A stretch of DNA of 64,000 nt, taken from assembly GCA_023101725.1 (NCBI GenBank), contig JALJCO010012873.1:741501-805500 (forward strand), given 5' to 3'. A program made the position numbers and the translations under genes. Of the stretch, positions 47,457 to 60,196 are shown piece by piece. Below the pieces are notes generated by a model. That model was not told the origin of the DNA. It did not search any database and saw nothing but the letters and a program-made list of their open reading frames with translations. Each line of letters starts with the position of its first letter. Within the stretch, counting starts at the first letter, position 1. The DNA comes from Atherinomorus stipes. Lineage: Eukaryota; Chordata; Actinopteri; Atheriniformes; Atherinidae.

Positions 47457-48215
47457 TAAGGATGCACAATATTGGAATTTTGGCAGATATCCGATATGCC
47501 GATATTTTAAAACGCATGTGGCCGATAAGCGATATCAATACCGATATTAAAGCTGAAAAAAATAAGCAGTCATTTCAAATAGGAGTTTTGTTATCTGTTT
47601 CCGACACTTTAAAAAAATAGAGGCGGGAAAAAATATCAATACACTGAAATATCGCAATATTTTCATATGCAGATATCAAATCGATATTTATAAATGCGGT
47701 ATTGATCCATTTTACTTACAAAACCTCGTTTTGTAAATTTTTTTTGTAAATCGTTTTGTTACAAAATCTCATGAAATTTCATGAATTCAAGAGATTTCAT
47801 AACAGAAAGATGAAATATCCCAAGATTTCATCAGCAAAATAGATTGATACCGCGTTTTAAAATGTCAATATGATATCAGCATATGAAAATATCAGAAAAT
47901 TTTTATGAATTCTGAGAGAATTAAGAGGAAGAAAAAAAAAAGGGGAGTTAAAAAAAAAGGAATTAAATGTCAATATCATATCAGCATGATGAAAATATTG
48001 CGATATTTCAGTGAATCGATATTTTTTCCCACCTTTAGTCTTTAGAAGTTTTAAAGTCTGTAAAAAAGAAGTTTTTGAAGAAGATGATGGGTTTTTTTGT
48101 TTTTTTTAGACTTTAGAAACAGCGGGCTGATTGGTTAAATATCAGTTAAATATCGGTGGCGTGGCCAATGTCCACTACTCAGTTTTAAGGCCGATATGGG
48201 GCAATATCGATAGGG
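47457..48215. mobile_element. Degraded hAT-like element with a second hAT-like repeat inside
   Basis: The outer left end taaggatgcacaatattgg and gatatccgatatgccgata are partly mirrored by ccgatatggggcaatatcgata at 48190. The inner repeat 47617-48040 has ggcgggaaaaaatatcaatacactgaaatat and its inverse. No clear target duplications. Confidence 0.5.
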
Positions 48216-48429
48216 GGCTTGTTTTTAGACTACTTTCATGTGTTTCATGATCATTTTTCCTTTTTAAAACTTGCTGCAAATTGTTTTTTGCTTGTAGGTT
48301 GAAAATAATTTGCAAATGGAACAAGCAAAAATTCATTTTAGATCATTTTCTGTCTGGTTCACAGAGCAGAGGTGCATGTTTCCTACTCTGACTGCAGCTA
48401 GGAGCAGAAACAGCTGTCGGTGAGGACTC

Positions 48430-48938
48430 ATGGTGCGTTTCAGTTGTCTCAGGACTCCGAGCGGACACGAGTTGGTGACGTCATTACCAAGTGTTTTGCA
48501 TTTCAGTTGCACCAACTCTGGGAAAAAAATAGACAACTCCAAAACAACCTATTTGTGAGCTGGAATATCTAGAAATTAACAAAATTCTAGCTAGAAAAAT
48601 AACACAGACATTATAACAATGTTACCATGACAACAACAGCCAATTTCAGTGTGTTTAATAAACAAAACATATTCACGCTGCATTTTAAAAGAAAAAAAGA
48701 CCACCGTGACGCAGCAAAATTCAACAACAACAACTTGGTGCTGTTTACACTTGAAGTTTATGAACAGAAAAAAACTGATATAGACGTTTAATAAACAACA
48801 ATGGTACATCTTTAAATCTATAATCTCGGGGTCCTCTGCAAATTACAAGCTCGCATCTTGGAAAAACGAGTTCATGGCATCACATCCTTGGAAAATTAAC
48901 TCGGAAAAACGAGTTCCGAGACAACTGGAACGCATTAT
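48430..48938. mobile_element. MITE with ends near tgcgtttcagttgtctc
   Basis: atggtgcgtttcagttgtctc at 48430 is the inverse of gagacaactggaacgcattat ending at 48938. Subterminal cgagtt/aactcg words are also mirrored. Superfamily not determined. Confidence 0.6.
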
Positions 48939-49187
48939 GAGCCTCTGTGTTATTCAAGGAGGGAGGGGCCTGCAGGAGCACCCCCTACATTAAAGCCCCA
49001 GTATGTAGGAATTATTCCCATCTAGTGGTGCGTACCAAGTAGTGCTCCCTGGCACCTCACTGTTTAAGCCTGTTATTACCACTTCTGAAGCCGAGGAAAA
49101 TCACAAATGTCAACATCTTGCACAAGTTCGAGTGTCCCGTCTGGGGATGAGTTACAGAACGATACATAACTCTGTTATGCATGCTCC

Positions 49188-49584
49188 TAGGGCTGGACAA
49201 TTAATCGAAATTTAATCGTGATTTCAATTTTGCCTTTTCACAATCATAAAAACACTGTAATCGAAGAAAAACGATTAATCCTGAAGTGAGCAGACTGGTA
49301 GAGTTATAGGAAGCAAACTGTAGGGAGTATAGAACAGGAACGCATGTAGACTGGGTATTCATTTTTATCAATATTATTATCTTAAATAATATTCTTATTT
49401 TACTCCTTTACTTGTTTCTAATTTATTTCCGGTTTAATTTTTTTCAGTCATATTTGAAGTTGAGTTTTGGTGGTTCAAAAGACACTTTTTATAAAATCAG
49501 TGAATAATCGTGTATATTAATCGTGATTTCAATATCAGTCAAAATAATCGTGATTATAATTTTTCCCATAATCGTCCAGCCCTA
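49188..49584. mobile_element. hAT MITE with perfect 8-bp TSD
   Basis: The left end tagggctggacaatta and the right end taatcgtccagcccta are inverted; catgctcc flanks both (49180-49187 and 49585-49592). The 397-bp interior has aatcgtgattt words at both ends and no gene. Confidence 0.9.
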
Positions 49585-49592
49585 CATGCTCC

Positions 49593-51547
49593 TGATAACA
49601 GATTTTAAATTTCACATAAACAGCTCCATGGTTTAATTAAAAAAATTATCTGAGAATGTCATTAATATTCAAGAGAAGATTCAACAAAAATCATTCTGAC
49701 TGGCTTTTGCATCCGTCACACGGGTGCTTCTCATCATTAACACATCATCGTGCAGGTCTGCACTTCAGCTGCATGTTACTGACAAATGTGAAAATACGAT
49801 GCATCTACAGTATATCTGCAGGAAATGGGTTAGCTGCTGCTAAACCCAGGAAACAAAAAAGTCAGTTTCATTTGCTCACAAAGCTGCTTCCTGGAGAAAC
49901 CGTGATTGATGCAATAACAACTTAACCTGCTCTGAAGCTCACTGGTCTGGTGATTCAGCATTATTTTTGTGCAATCACAAGCATTTTGCAGCAGAAGATG
50001 GAAGATAGCATCATGACTGAGTGAGCAAAACGCATCTTTATCACAGATGTTTGTGGTGAAACGAGGTGTGCAGCAGGGATTACTTCCAAACAACTGGCTT
50101 TACAAAGAACTGTGAAACACTGTAAAACATCTACGACCCAGTGACCAATAATCTGAGGTTTTTCTAACAATGACTTAGTTGATTGCTTCGAGGCTGGGGC
50201 TGGCAAAAAATCTGTTTCCTTGAGGAGCGTGGGCACATTAAGCCCCTCAGCTTTGTCAAGGAAATCTTAGCCAACCTTTTATGTACAGGGAGTGTAGAAA
50301 ACAACTGAAGAAGTATGCCGGAGGAGAGCCTTCCTGACAGCTCATTTAACATTCTGCCTGCTTCCACCCACTTAATCTTGAGCCCCCACCTCTCTGACAT
50401 AAGCTCATTCTTTTATGAAAAACAGAACATCCTACTATCTTTCCCTTTATAGACACATTTTTCAGACTTATGGACCTATACAGTGTACAGGAAACCTCCA
50501 CCAAGTACGAACAAGGAGCCTTTTTACAAGACAATGCCCCCCCGTTCCTGACACACTCCAGTCCAGACATGTGCATTAATAAATGACACTGGGAGTGCTG
50601 ACTGGATTCACGCCCGCCTGGCCACCAGCTGCAATAATCACAGATATGTCAGAGAGACGCAACTCCACCGGAGACAGGAGACTGTCTGGACGGTTGACAA
50701 ATTAAGTCTCCGTGCTCTGATAATAGGCACAGACCTGACTGCTCCATATTGGCTGGGACCTCATCGTACATACTTGCAGGGTCTCCGGTGACGCTGGAGT
50801 TCAACAGCTCAAACCATTTTTAGACACCACAGAATGAAGCCAACCACAACATCTCACCTAAAACCCCACAATTCTGCACGAGTTTCATATAAAGCGGTGA
50901 TAAAACTTACTTTAACCGCATGGCAGTTACAATGTCAGCAGTAATTATAGGAAAAGCAAAGTCTGTGATACCTCACTATACATAACAGCTGCAGAAACAC
51001 TGCTAGTCTTCTGAGGGCCTGGCATAAAATATGTTTATTTGTAATAGAACAGACAGAGAGAGTCGCTGATCGATGCTGCGCTGTCAAAACTGATTTGCCG
51101 GTGAGCAAACACACCCCACAACCACATCTTTTAAGAGCAGACACTGAAGAGAAATGAGCGCGAGCTGCAAGAAATATAACAAGAGCCGCCTGACAGACGT
51201 GTGCCTCTGAAAACCAGGCACACTGCAGGTTCACCTCTCCCGGTGCTCGAGACACGCCAGAGAAACTGAGTTTTGTTTTTTCCTGTCCAGAATGTCGTCA
51301 ATTCATCCCAATATTTCAATTATCAAATGTTCTCTTTGGTTAAGGCCACAAACATCTAAAGCCAACTTCAAATGAGCTCATTCCCAAATGCAGGAACACA
51401 AAATCTGGTCATTTCCCTGAAGCAAAAGTAAACATTTGCATGTTTATGATCACTATGTCTATGCAAGTCCTCAGAAATTAAAAGAATGCATTAAGTTGGT
51501 GCATTATGGAGGTGAGCAGCAGAGTTAGCGTAGGCTCGATTTGAGGG
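49593..51547. other. No gene recognised
   Basis: Of even base composition with few repeat signatures. This is the longest stretch of intron 1 apparently free of transposons, so it is a reasonable place to look for conserved non-coding elements. Confidence 0.45.
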
Positions 51548-51847
51548 TAGGACTGGGCGATAAACTGAAAATTTCTGGACACCGAAATTTACAGAGATAA
51601 CCGATGTCATTTTGCCCATGACTCAGTGTTTTCATAAAATGAAAGTAAAAGTGTTTTTTGTCTGTTTTTGTTTATTTATAGGTCGGCTGGGCTCATGTCC
51701 CATTAAGACGCTTTGCTACATCTACCGTTTGTAGTCACATGACTCCACCCCATCCAGTCAGTAACGAGTTATCGTCCATTTATTGTTACCGAGGTGAACT
51801 GCTCAATATATCGTGATATTGATTTCAGGTCATTTCGCCCAGCCCTA
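51548..51847. mobile_element. hAT-like MITE
   Basis: The left end taggactgggcgata and the right end tcgcccagcccta are inverted repeats around 300 bp. Flanking bases do not match, so the target duplication is lost or boundaries are off. Confidence 0.6.
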
Positions 51848-52448
51848 CAGGGCCAATTTATTTAAACTTTTTCTGGTTTGATCTAACTAACAAAATCAAA
51901 AGAGGGTCATTAAAAGTTCAATATAGAAGCACAGTTTTCTGCTGTAGCCTATCAGGTAGCATGATCCTACAGTCACAAGAGTGGAAATGTTGCGGCATGT
52001 CGTTTTCTGAACACACAAGAAAATGTTCTGGACAGAGTTGAAGGGAGAGCGGGGCTGTGCTGATTTACCCCCACCATTCCTGTCTGCCCCAAACCAATCC
52101 ACAAGAACGCAGACCAGGCAAAGGCTGAACTGGAATTCCGTGTTATGCCCCTTTCATACTTGCACTGGAAAGTGGTAATATTGAGGACTCTTTCCTTTAT
52201 AACGGCTGCATTCAGACATGCGTACCGGCTCTTTTAATCGGAGATGTAGCGTGACATGTACCAGTACTGATATCGACCGATACAGATTTTTTTTATAAAT
52301 AATCTTTTTTTCTATATCATCCAACCCTAATTTCAAGGTTTTATTTGTTTGGATGTTGCTGATTAGAAGTTGCAGCTCAAGAAATCAATCAGTGAAGGGT
52401 TTTAAATACAAAAATATCAGGACTCCTAAATAAAATCTTGCTCTGTAC

Positions 52449-53444
52449 TTAATACTGGAGGGGCCCCTTTATGACTGCCTTAACCTGGTGTGGCATGGAT
52501 GCTACCAGCTTGTGGCATATCTCAGGTGTTGTGGAAGACCAGCATGCCTCAATCACAGCCCTGAGCTCTTCTCTATCGTTTGGTCTCTTCCTGTTTAGCT
52601 TTTTCTTGACAATACCCCACAGATTTTCAATGGGGTTCAGGTCAGGTGAGTTTGCGGGCTGATCAAGCATGGTGATCCCATGGTTGTTGAACCAGGATCT
52701 TGTAGTTTTGGCAGTGTGGGCAGGTGCCAAGTCCTCCTGGAAGATGAAGTCTGCATCCTCATACAGCTGGTCCACTGAAGCAAGCATGAAGTGCTCCAAA
52801 ATGTCCTGATAGACGGCTGCATTTATGCTGGACTTGATGAAGCACAGAGGACCAACATCAGCAGCTGACATGGACCCCCAGGTCATCACAGACTGGGGAA
52901 ACTTAATACTGGACTTCATGCATCTTCTATCTAGCGCCTCTCCGGTCTTCCTCCAGACTCTGGGACCTTTGTTTCCAGATGAGATGCAAAACTTGCTCTC
53001 ATCAGAAAAGAGGACTTTTGACCACTGGGCAACAGACCAGTCCCTCTTTTCTCCAGCCCAGCTAAGGTGCTTCTGGCGTTGCTTGCTGTTGAGGAGTGGC
53101 TTGACAACAGGAATTCGACATTTGAAGTCCATGTCCAGCATCCGCCTGCGTGTTGTTTCTTTTGAAGCTGTAACTCCAGCCTCAGTCCATTCCTTATGAA
53201 GTCCCCCCACACTTTTGAAAGGTCCTTTCCTGACCATCTTCTCCAGGCTGCTGTCAGCCCTCTGGCTTCTACACCGTTTTCTTCCACACTTCTTCCTTCC
53301 ACTTAACTGTCCATTAATGTGCTTTGGGACAGCACTCTGAGAACATCCAGCTTTTTTTGCTATCACTTTTTGTGTCTTTCCCACCTTGTGCAGAGAGTCA
53401 ATGATGGTTTTCTGCACAACGGTCAGAGCAGCAGTCTTCCCCAT
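52449..53444 (-). CDS. Tc1-like (DD34E) transposase, uninterrupted 331-codon frame
   Basis: From ATG 53444 to TAA 52449. Domain order: N-terminal HTH (residues ~12-45, IIDSLHKVGKTQKVIAKKAG then SAVPKHI); a basic AT-hook-like stretch (GRKKCGRKRC, 49-58); a second HTH region; then the catalytic core with Asp148 (LFSDESK), Asp238 (QEDLAPAHTA) and Glu273 (NPIENLWG). The 34-residue spacing is the DD34E pattern of Tc1. It would bind terminal repeats and perform cut-and-paste transposition. All three acidic residues are present. The element around it lacks the outer left repeat and is invaded, so it may be a surviving but immobile source, or simply not yet broken. Missense damage cannot be excluded. 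It lies in a host intron in host antisense-neutral (same-strand) orientation. Confidence 0.85.
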   Translation of the reverse strand: MGKTAALTVVQKTIIDSLHKVGKTQKVIAKKAGCSQSAVPKHINGQLSGRKKCGRKRCRSQRADSSLEKMVRKGPFKSVGGLHKEWTEAGVTASKETTRRRMLDMDFKCRIPVVKPLLNSKQRQKHLSWAGEKRDWSVAQWSKVLFSDESKFCISSGNKGPRVWRKTGEALDRRCMKSSIKFPQSVMTWGSMSAADVGPLCFIKSSINAAVYQDILEHFMLASVDQLYEDADFIFQEDLAPAHTAKTTRSWFNNHGITMLDQPANSPDLNPIENLWGIVKKKLNRKRPNDREELRAVIEACWSSTTPEICHKLVASMPHQVKAVIKGPLQY

Positions 53445-53465
53445 GATTGTGAATTCTTCTAAACC

Positions 53466-54510
53466 ACGGCTCCAGACTAACTTATTTTACTAGGGGCACA
53501 GTGGCCCCCAACTTAAATTTTTAGGAGCACAAGAAGAAAATTTAGGGGCGCACACTGAAATCAACTTACAAAGCAAATGTTCACATTTCCTCTCATTTTC
53601 ACTGAATTACTGATAAATACTTGAACAATAAATGCAGAAACTACAATGTTCACAGGTCACAGCACAGTTATGTTTTAGACTGGCTCTGTGTTTACTCTGT
53701 CATGTTTTAGTTGTGTGGTGCCAGGTCCCTGGATGTTGTGGGTGCAGTGGATCAATGACTTCATGGTTTGAAGCGGTTTACGAATTTTGAGCCATGGATC
53801 GGATCAGCAAAAAGGAGAGAAAAAGTCCAAGACAAATTTACCTCTATTTGTTTTAGTATTTTTGCCCATTAAAAAATATTAAACCCAAGACTCATTCCAC
53901 TCAAATATATAAAAATAGATTAATGATAAAGAAATTATGATAAAGGGACCAGGAACAGATGACAAAATTGCAAGGTCATGCATGATGTCACCAGTTCATG
54001 TGATAACAATCATGATAAAGAGGGCTGGATTAAAGTCCTGTGATTCATGATGGAAAAAAAAAAACACTCAGACCCCCTGATAATTGACTTCTAATCTGGT
54101 GTCACTGATAATTCAGCCATCGCAAATCTGCGGGGGCTTTTATTTTGAAATTCACCGGATGCTTTACACTACTTCCGTGTCTGGTTTCCTGTCTGGTCCT
54201 GGCTACACGGCTACACTACTTAGAGCTTGACGTGTTGGAAGCATGTGCTGTCATAAATGGACCCGACACCGCAACAAGACGCTGATGACTTCTGGTGCGC
54301 CGGTGGTGAGTTAAACCGTTGACTGAAACGGTCATGTAGTGAGGCAGCACCCACACACGGAACGTGGCGCACATGGAGCCGGTGTGAAAGTCTGTCAGCA
54401 AAAAAACGGCACATTTTAATGGTCGCATATGCGCGAGTGTATAAAAAATGTACTCGCTCCAGCTCACATTTCAGTCGCAAAATGGGAACATATGTCGCAG
54501 TCTGGAGCCC
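53466..54510. mobile_element. hAT transposon inserted in Tc1 copy B
   Basis: ggctccagactaac at the left and cgcagtctggagccc at the right are inverted. Flanks tctaaacc (53458-53465) and tgtaaacc (54511-54518) form an 8-bp duplication with one mismatch, and copy A has a single taacc there. Ends are accurate to about 2 bp. The interior has no complete transposase. Confidence 0.75.
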
Positions 54511-54594
54511 TGTAAACCAAGACAGAGACTTTTTAAAAGATCAGGGCACTTTTGCAGATGTTTTGGATTACTTACCTGATTAGACTGTGACACT

Positions 54595-54780
54595 GTCCCC
54601 TAGGAATGAATGTGAGCGTGAATGGTTGTCTGTCTCTCTGTGTTGGCCCTGTGACAGACTGGCGACCTGTCCAGGGTGTACCCTGCCTCTCGCCTGATAA
54701 TAGCTGGGATAGGCTCCAGCAACCCCCGAGACCCTGAACTGGATAAGCGGTACAGAAAATAACTGACTGACTTACTGACT
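54595..54780 (+). repeat. Non-LTR retrotransposon 3' end inserted in Tc1 copy B
   Basis: Contains gactggcgacctgtccaggg, gctgggataggctccag and aactggataagcgg, a very common fish LINE/SINE 3' region, and ends in (ACTG)n-like repeats at 54761-54780. In copy A the flanks gtgacact and ctgagcctac are directly joined, defining the insertion. Confidence 0.75.
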
Positions 54781-55105
54781 CTGAGCCTACAATACTGGAG
54801 CTTTTCACAGTATTCAAATTTTTTGAGTTTTTGATTTAGAGGTTTTCTTAAGCTGCAACTTCTAATCAGCAACATTCGAACAAATAAAAGCTTGGAATAT
54901 ATTGATTTACATATTATTTGTGTAAAAAATATGTAAATTGCACCTTCTAAGTTGAATCACAGAAATACGTGAATTTTTTTCAGGATATTCTAATTTTTTG
55001 TATGTTTGTTTGGAGCTTACATTCATAAACAGCTGTCAGGTAAAGACCAGCTAACAGGCTAATGTTTCAATAAGGTACAAAATACCAGGCTGTTAGCTAA
55101 TGTAT

Positions 55106-55520
55106 GCTAAGACCAGGAACCTGGATCACAGACCTCCAGTCTTCAGAGCTCTACACTGGCTTCCTTTTTGACAAAGAATTGACGTGTAAATCCAGCTGTT
55201 CTTTTACAAAGCTCTGAGTGGTTTAGGACCAAGTTTCTTTTCCTAGAGTCAGAACTACGTCTGGAGAGGCAGTGTTCAGTTTTTATGCTCCCAGTAAACT
55301 TCAGGTCTGATGAAACTCAGCATGTCACATCAAGGTTAAAATTTATTTGCTGCTGCTTTTCATATGAACTGTTCATTTATTTTATTTCTTGGATTTGCTT
55401 ATTTTATTTTAGATTTTTCTCATTTCTTCATAAAGTTTTTCTTCTGCCAACGCTGTAATGCTTCTAATGTTTAATGTAAAGCATCTTAAACTGTCCTGCA
55501 TGAAATGTGATAGAGACAAG
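55106..55520 (+). pseudogene. LINE reverse-transcriptase tail, degraded
   Basis: Plus-strand sequence corresponds, in shifting frames, to the C-terminal LINE words (ctggatcac...ctccagtcttcagagctct: L..LRALHWLP-type; acaaagctctgagtggtttaggacca: YKALSGLGP-type), followed by a 3' region ending atgtaaagcatcttaaactg...atgaaatgtg. It is 5'-truncated and mutated. Clade not assigned (L2/Maui-type from memory). Confidence 0.6.
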
Positions 55521-56254
55521 TTTCACGGACATTTCCGGTTTATTTCACAGTCGATCAATTTCTGCTAAGCGATTCAGATTAGTAAGATCTGCGTTCATTT
55601 ACATTGAATAGTGATGTCTCTAAAATGGTAATATTCTCATTTATTTCTTATAAAAGAAGGTGATTTATTACTTCTGAACTGGGATGATAATATGATGAAA
55701 TTGCCTAATGTTACAATTAGCAATATATTTCGTACTTCGTCGAGTCCATGGTGATAAACAGGAACGCCGTAGACTTACATAGTGACACAGTCTGCTGTGT
55801 GTTGTTAAGCGACACAAACACAGCAGTTTAGTGACCACGAAGGCGGATGTTCAACGAAGTCAGTGTCTAGATAATTCCTGTCAGAATGCCTGGGTGGTGG
55901 TTACGGAGGATGGAGAGGCGGAGACTGCGGGCTGCACCTGTGTAGCTGGACCCGGTTGGTCCTGCAGCCTCCAGCTGCCGTCCAATGGTAAGTTCGCTCA
56001 CTTTACAACGTATATTTCTTCATTTTCACAAGCTGCTGCAACAGCGTACGACACAATATGTCCCAGAACGCTTTTTGGGTTTTACAAATATCCGTTTTTC
56101 AATCACTGAGTTCGGGAGCTCTTCGTATGTGTGTTGATAAATTTTGCGTATCCTCAGTGTAAAATACCCTTTAACCGTGTAAACGGAAGTCGTTAGCAGA
56201 AAATAGCAAAGGTGGCGGCTCCCGTGGTTCTGGCCGTGAAACTTGGCTTACAAA

Positions 56255-56622
56255 TAGGGATGTAACGATATGAAAATTTCATATCACGGTTATTGTGACC
56301 AAAATGATCGCGGTTATCATTTTTATCGCGGTATTATAGAAATACCCCCCAGCATCTTTAAAAACATCCGAAATGGGTCCAAATGTGCTTTTTAAAGGGG
56401 GGGGGGGGGATTTCAAGAGAACTGTCCATGTGGGAGCCTTTGTTGCTTTCCACCATGTTTTCTTAAATTAAACATTGCACACTGCAACTGCTACTGCTTT
56501 TCCAGCCAATGAGCAGCATCACTGGGAGTTTTTCAAAGTGCGGTAATCAGTCACGGTTTTAACGATAATCAAAATTTGAAATGGTATTACTAATCGTGGG
56601 GAAATTTATCACGGTTAACCAT
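56255..56622. mobile_element. hAT-type element, TAGGGATGTAAC family
   Basis: Starts tagggatgtaacgatat and is closely related to 13284-13539 (shared gattgtgacc-like, ccagccaatgagcagcatc and gggagtttttcaaagtgc). The expected right end is absent. Flanks cttacaaa and tttacaaa (7/8) may be the target duplication of a shorter copy or coincidence. A G14 run lies at 56397-56410. Confidence 0.6.
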
Positions 56623-57136
56623 TTTACAAATAAACTAGTTTCTGTAAAGCAAGGCAAAACAGCTTTTGGCAGCAGTACCATCCTTATTCTTAAACAGCAA
56701 TCCTAACTACTAATTACCGTAATGTGGCCTATTAAAATAAAACATTCATGACAGAGGAGTGAAAACTTTAGGATTTACTAATTAAATTAAAAAGTAATAC
56801 TAACTAAAAAGTAAGCAAGGTGAGTTACAAAACTGAGTGAAGTGACATCACGTCCACCCCCTGTCCAGTTTTTCTGTTTTCTCAGTATTGACAAACACGT
56901 ATAACACGTGTGCAGAACATGACTGTTTCCTCCTCCATTTAGCCGCTGCAAAATTCTGCGCTGATTAAGGGCTGCTCAGTCCTCTTGCCCTCCGCCTGAC
57001 GCAGTTTGGGACAGCCCTTAATATGATGAAGCCTCAGTGGGAACGCACAAACGGAGGGGTAGTGTGTAGGAGTAGGGTTTAGGGGCTGGTTTCCGGATTG
57101 GGCCGATGAGTTCACTGCACTCCAATGAGTACAGAC

Positions 57137-57385
57137 ACCAGATCTCAATCCAACACAGCAGCTTTGGGATGATGTGGAACGGGAGATTCTCATCATGGAT
57201 GTGCAGCCGACAAATCTGCAGCAGCTGCGTGATGCTATGATGTCAATATGAAGCAAAATCTCAGAAGAATATTTCCAATCCTTATTGGATTTCTCACACC
57301 AGAAAAGAAGGCAGTTCTGGAGGGAAAAAGTGGTCCAACCTGGTCCTAAAGGTGGACCTGATTAAGTGAGCAGTGAATGCAGCTT
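57137..57385 (+). pseudogene. Tc1-like transposase C-terminal fragment
   Basis: Plus-strand frame from 57137: PDLNPTQQLWDDVERE then DVQPTNLQQLRDAMMSI, ending at TGA where the family has Trp. The position of the catalytic Glu is Gln here (PTQQLW). A C-terminal piece and ggtggacctgattaagtgagcagtg, resembling the family's right end, follow to 57385. A third Tc1 family, different from those above. Confidence 0.8.
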
Positions 57386-57544
57386 ACATAAATGAAGCAA
57401 ACTGAATTAATCATTGAATAACTTTAATGCTAACACAAACAAACACTTCACTGGACTAAAACCACTTTTACCAAAAGATGCAACTTCATAATAATCTGAT
57501 GTAAAATCTACTAAATGTGAGATATTTGTTGAAAATACTCATCT

Positions 57545-58027
57545 CTATGTACTGTATTTTCCAGACTATCAGTCACACTTTTTCCCCATAGTTTGGCGGC
57601 TTGTGCAACCCATAGTCCAGTGGGACTTATAGATAAAAATAGATAAGTCACATATTTTCAAGTATCTATTCATATTGACTGACATGAGCCAAGGAATAAA
57701 TATTACCGTCTAATGTCAAAAGAGGGCACTCTAGGCTTGAGACAACTATACTCTGCTCCTGGGGCAAAAATCCCAAAATAGCCTCATCTCAGTGAGAGGA
57801 GTTCATTTAGGACATCTGACTGTGTGGTAGAACAAATCCTCAAAAAAACATGTTTATCTGTCTTAGTTATTATGTTAATGAGCATTTACAGACATTAACT
57901 TTGGAAGTGAACTGACTGGGTAATTCTTAGCAGTACCACACAGGATATGAAAAATCCGAAAATCACCCTATTTTAAATATATAAATACAAGTTATAATCT
58001 GATGTGACTTGTAAATGTCCGGAAAAC
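57545..58027. mobile_element. MITE of the ccgtattttccgg family
   Basis: The left end tactgtattttccagactatcagtcacac and right end acttgtaaatgtccggaaaac are degraded inverted repeats. The interior matches 13550-14044 in reverse (for example ctgacatgagcca...aatattaccgtct and agagggc). Confidence 0.6.
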
Positions 58028-59516
<1,489 letters not shown>

Positions 59517-59549
59517 CTAGGGGAAGGATGGTGCTTGCTTTTCACTTGT

Positions 59550-59559
59550 GCGCATGCGC
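59550..59559. promoter_or_regulatory. NRF1-type site
   Basis: The palindrome gcgcatgcgc is the core of the NRF1 consensus, which is common in CpG-island promoters just upstream of transcription starts. Occupancy is inferred. Confidence 0.5.
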
Positions 59560-59595
59560 GGATTTTTCATCGATGTGACAACGATGGTAATAAAA

Positions 59596-59603
59596 TGACG
59601 TCA
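59596..59603. promoter_or_regulatory. cAMP-response element (CREB/ATF site)
   Basis: A full palindromic tgacgtca lies 260 bp upstream of the rab6 ATG and 36 bp beyond the NRF1-type site. A full CRE with a CpG centre near a CpG-rich promoter is often a CREB/ATF site; binding is inferred. Confidence 0.45.
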
Positions 59604-59922
59604 TGCCTGTTGTAGAAGGGAAGCAGGGAGGAGAGGAGGTGATGTAAAACTGTGGACACTTCTGAATTACACATCCAGCAGATTAAACACAGGTAGTTAA
59701 GGGATTTATCTTACAAAACTACGTGGTTTTGTTTTATTAAAAGGGAATAAATCTATTCACAAGAGTCTTGATTTATAAATTACTTTCAAACTATCATCTG
59801 TTTATTGATTTATTTATGTTTTTTTTTTTTAATTTACAATGTGGTAGGTTTATTTGCTCTGTAGTTTTTTCAGTTTTTTTTAATGAGCAAAGGTTAACAT
59901 CAAAACAATCAAGCCAACATTT

Positions 59923-60011
59923 ATTTATTTATTTATTTACTTACTTACTTACTTTCTACAATTCATCATGTCATGGACTTTTTTTGGGGGGGGGGGGGGG
60001 GGGGGGGGGGA
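59923..60011. repeat. (ATTT)n, (ACTT)n and a long G run
   Basis: ATTT units 59917-59939, ACTT units to 59955, and about 25 G at 59986-60010. Confidence 0.9.
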
Positions 60012-60141
60012 CGCTCCACATTTTGATCATTTTGCTCTTTTCCTTTGAATTCAAAGACTAAACTTTAGTGAAGATTGAGATTGTCAATTATTCAATTCTA
60101 ACATTGTCAGGTACTTTTCAATTTTCTTTGTGTATACATAC

Positions 60142-60142
<1 letters not shown>

Positions 60143-60194
<52 letters not shown>
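60143..60194. repeat. (TA)n(TG)n microsatellite
   Basis: TA units followed by about fifteen TG units. Confidence 0.95.

Positions 60195-60196
<2 letters not shown>

Larger units (their letters stand above)
52330..55001 (-). mobile_element. Tc1-like transposon copy B, carrying a hAT and a LINE tail
   Basis: Aligns with copy A (23941-26200): inner left repeat from tttcaaggttttattt (52334), transposase, and right repeat through to ggatattctaattttttg (about 55001). The outer ~115 bp of the left repeat are missing, so the transposase-bearing copy has no usable left end. Insertions absent from copy A are at 53466-54510 and 54595-54780. Confidence 0.85.
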
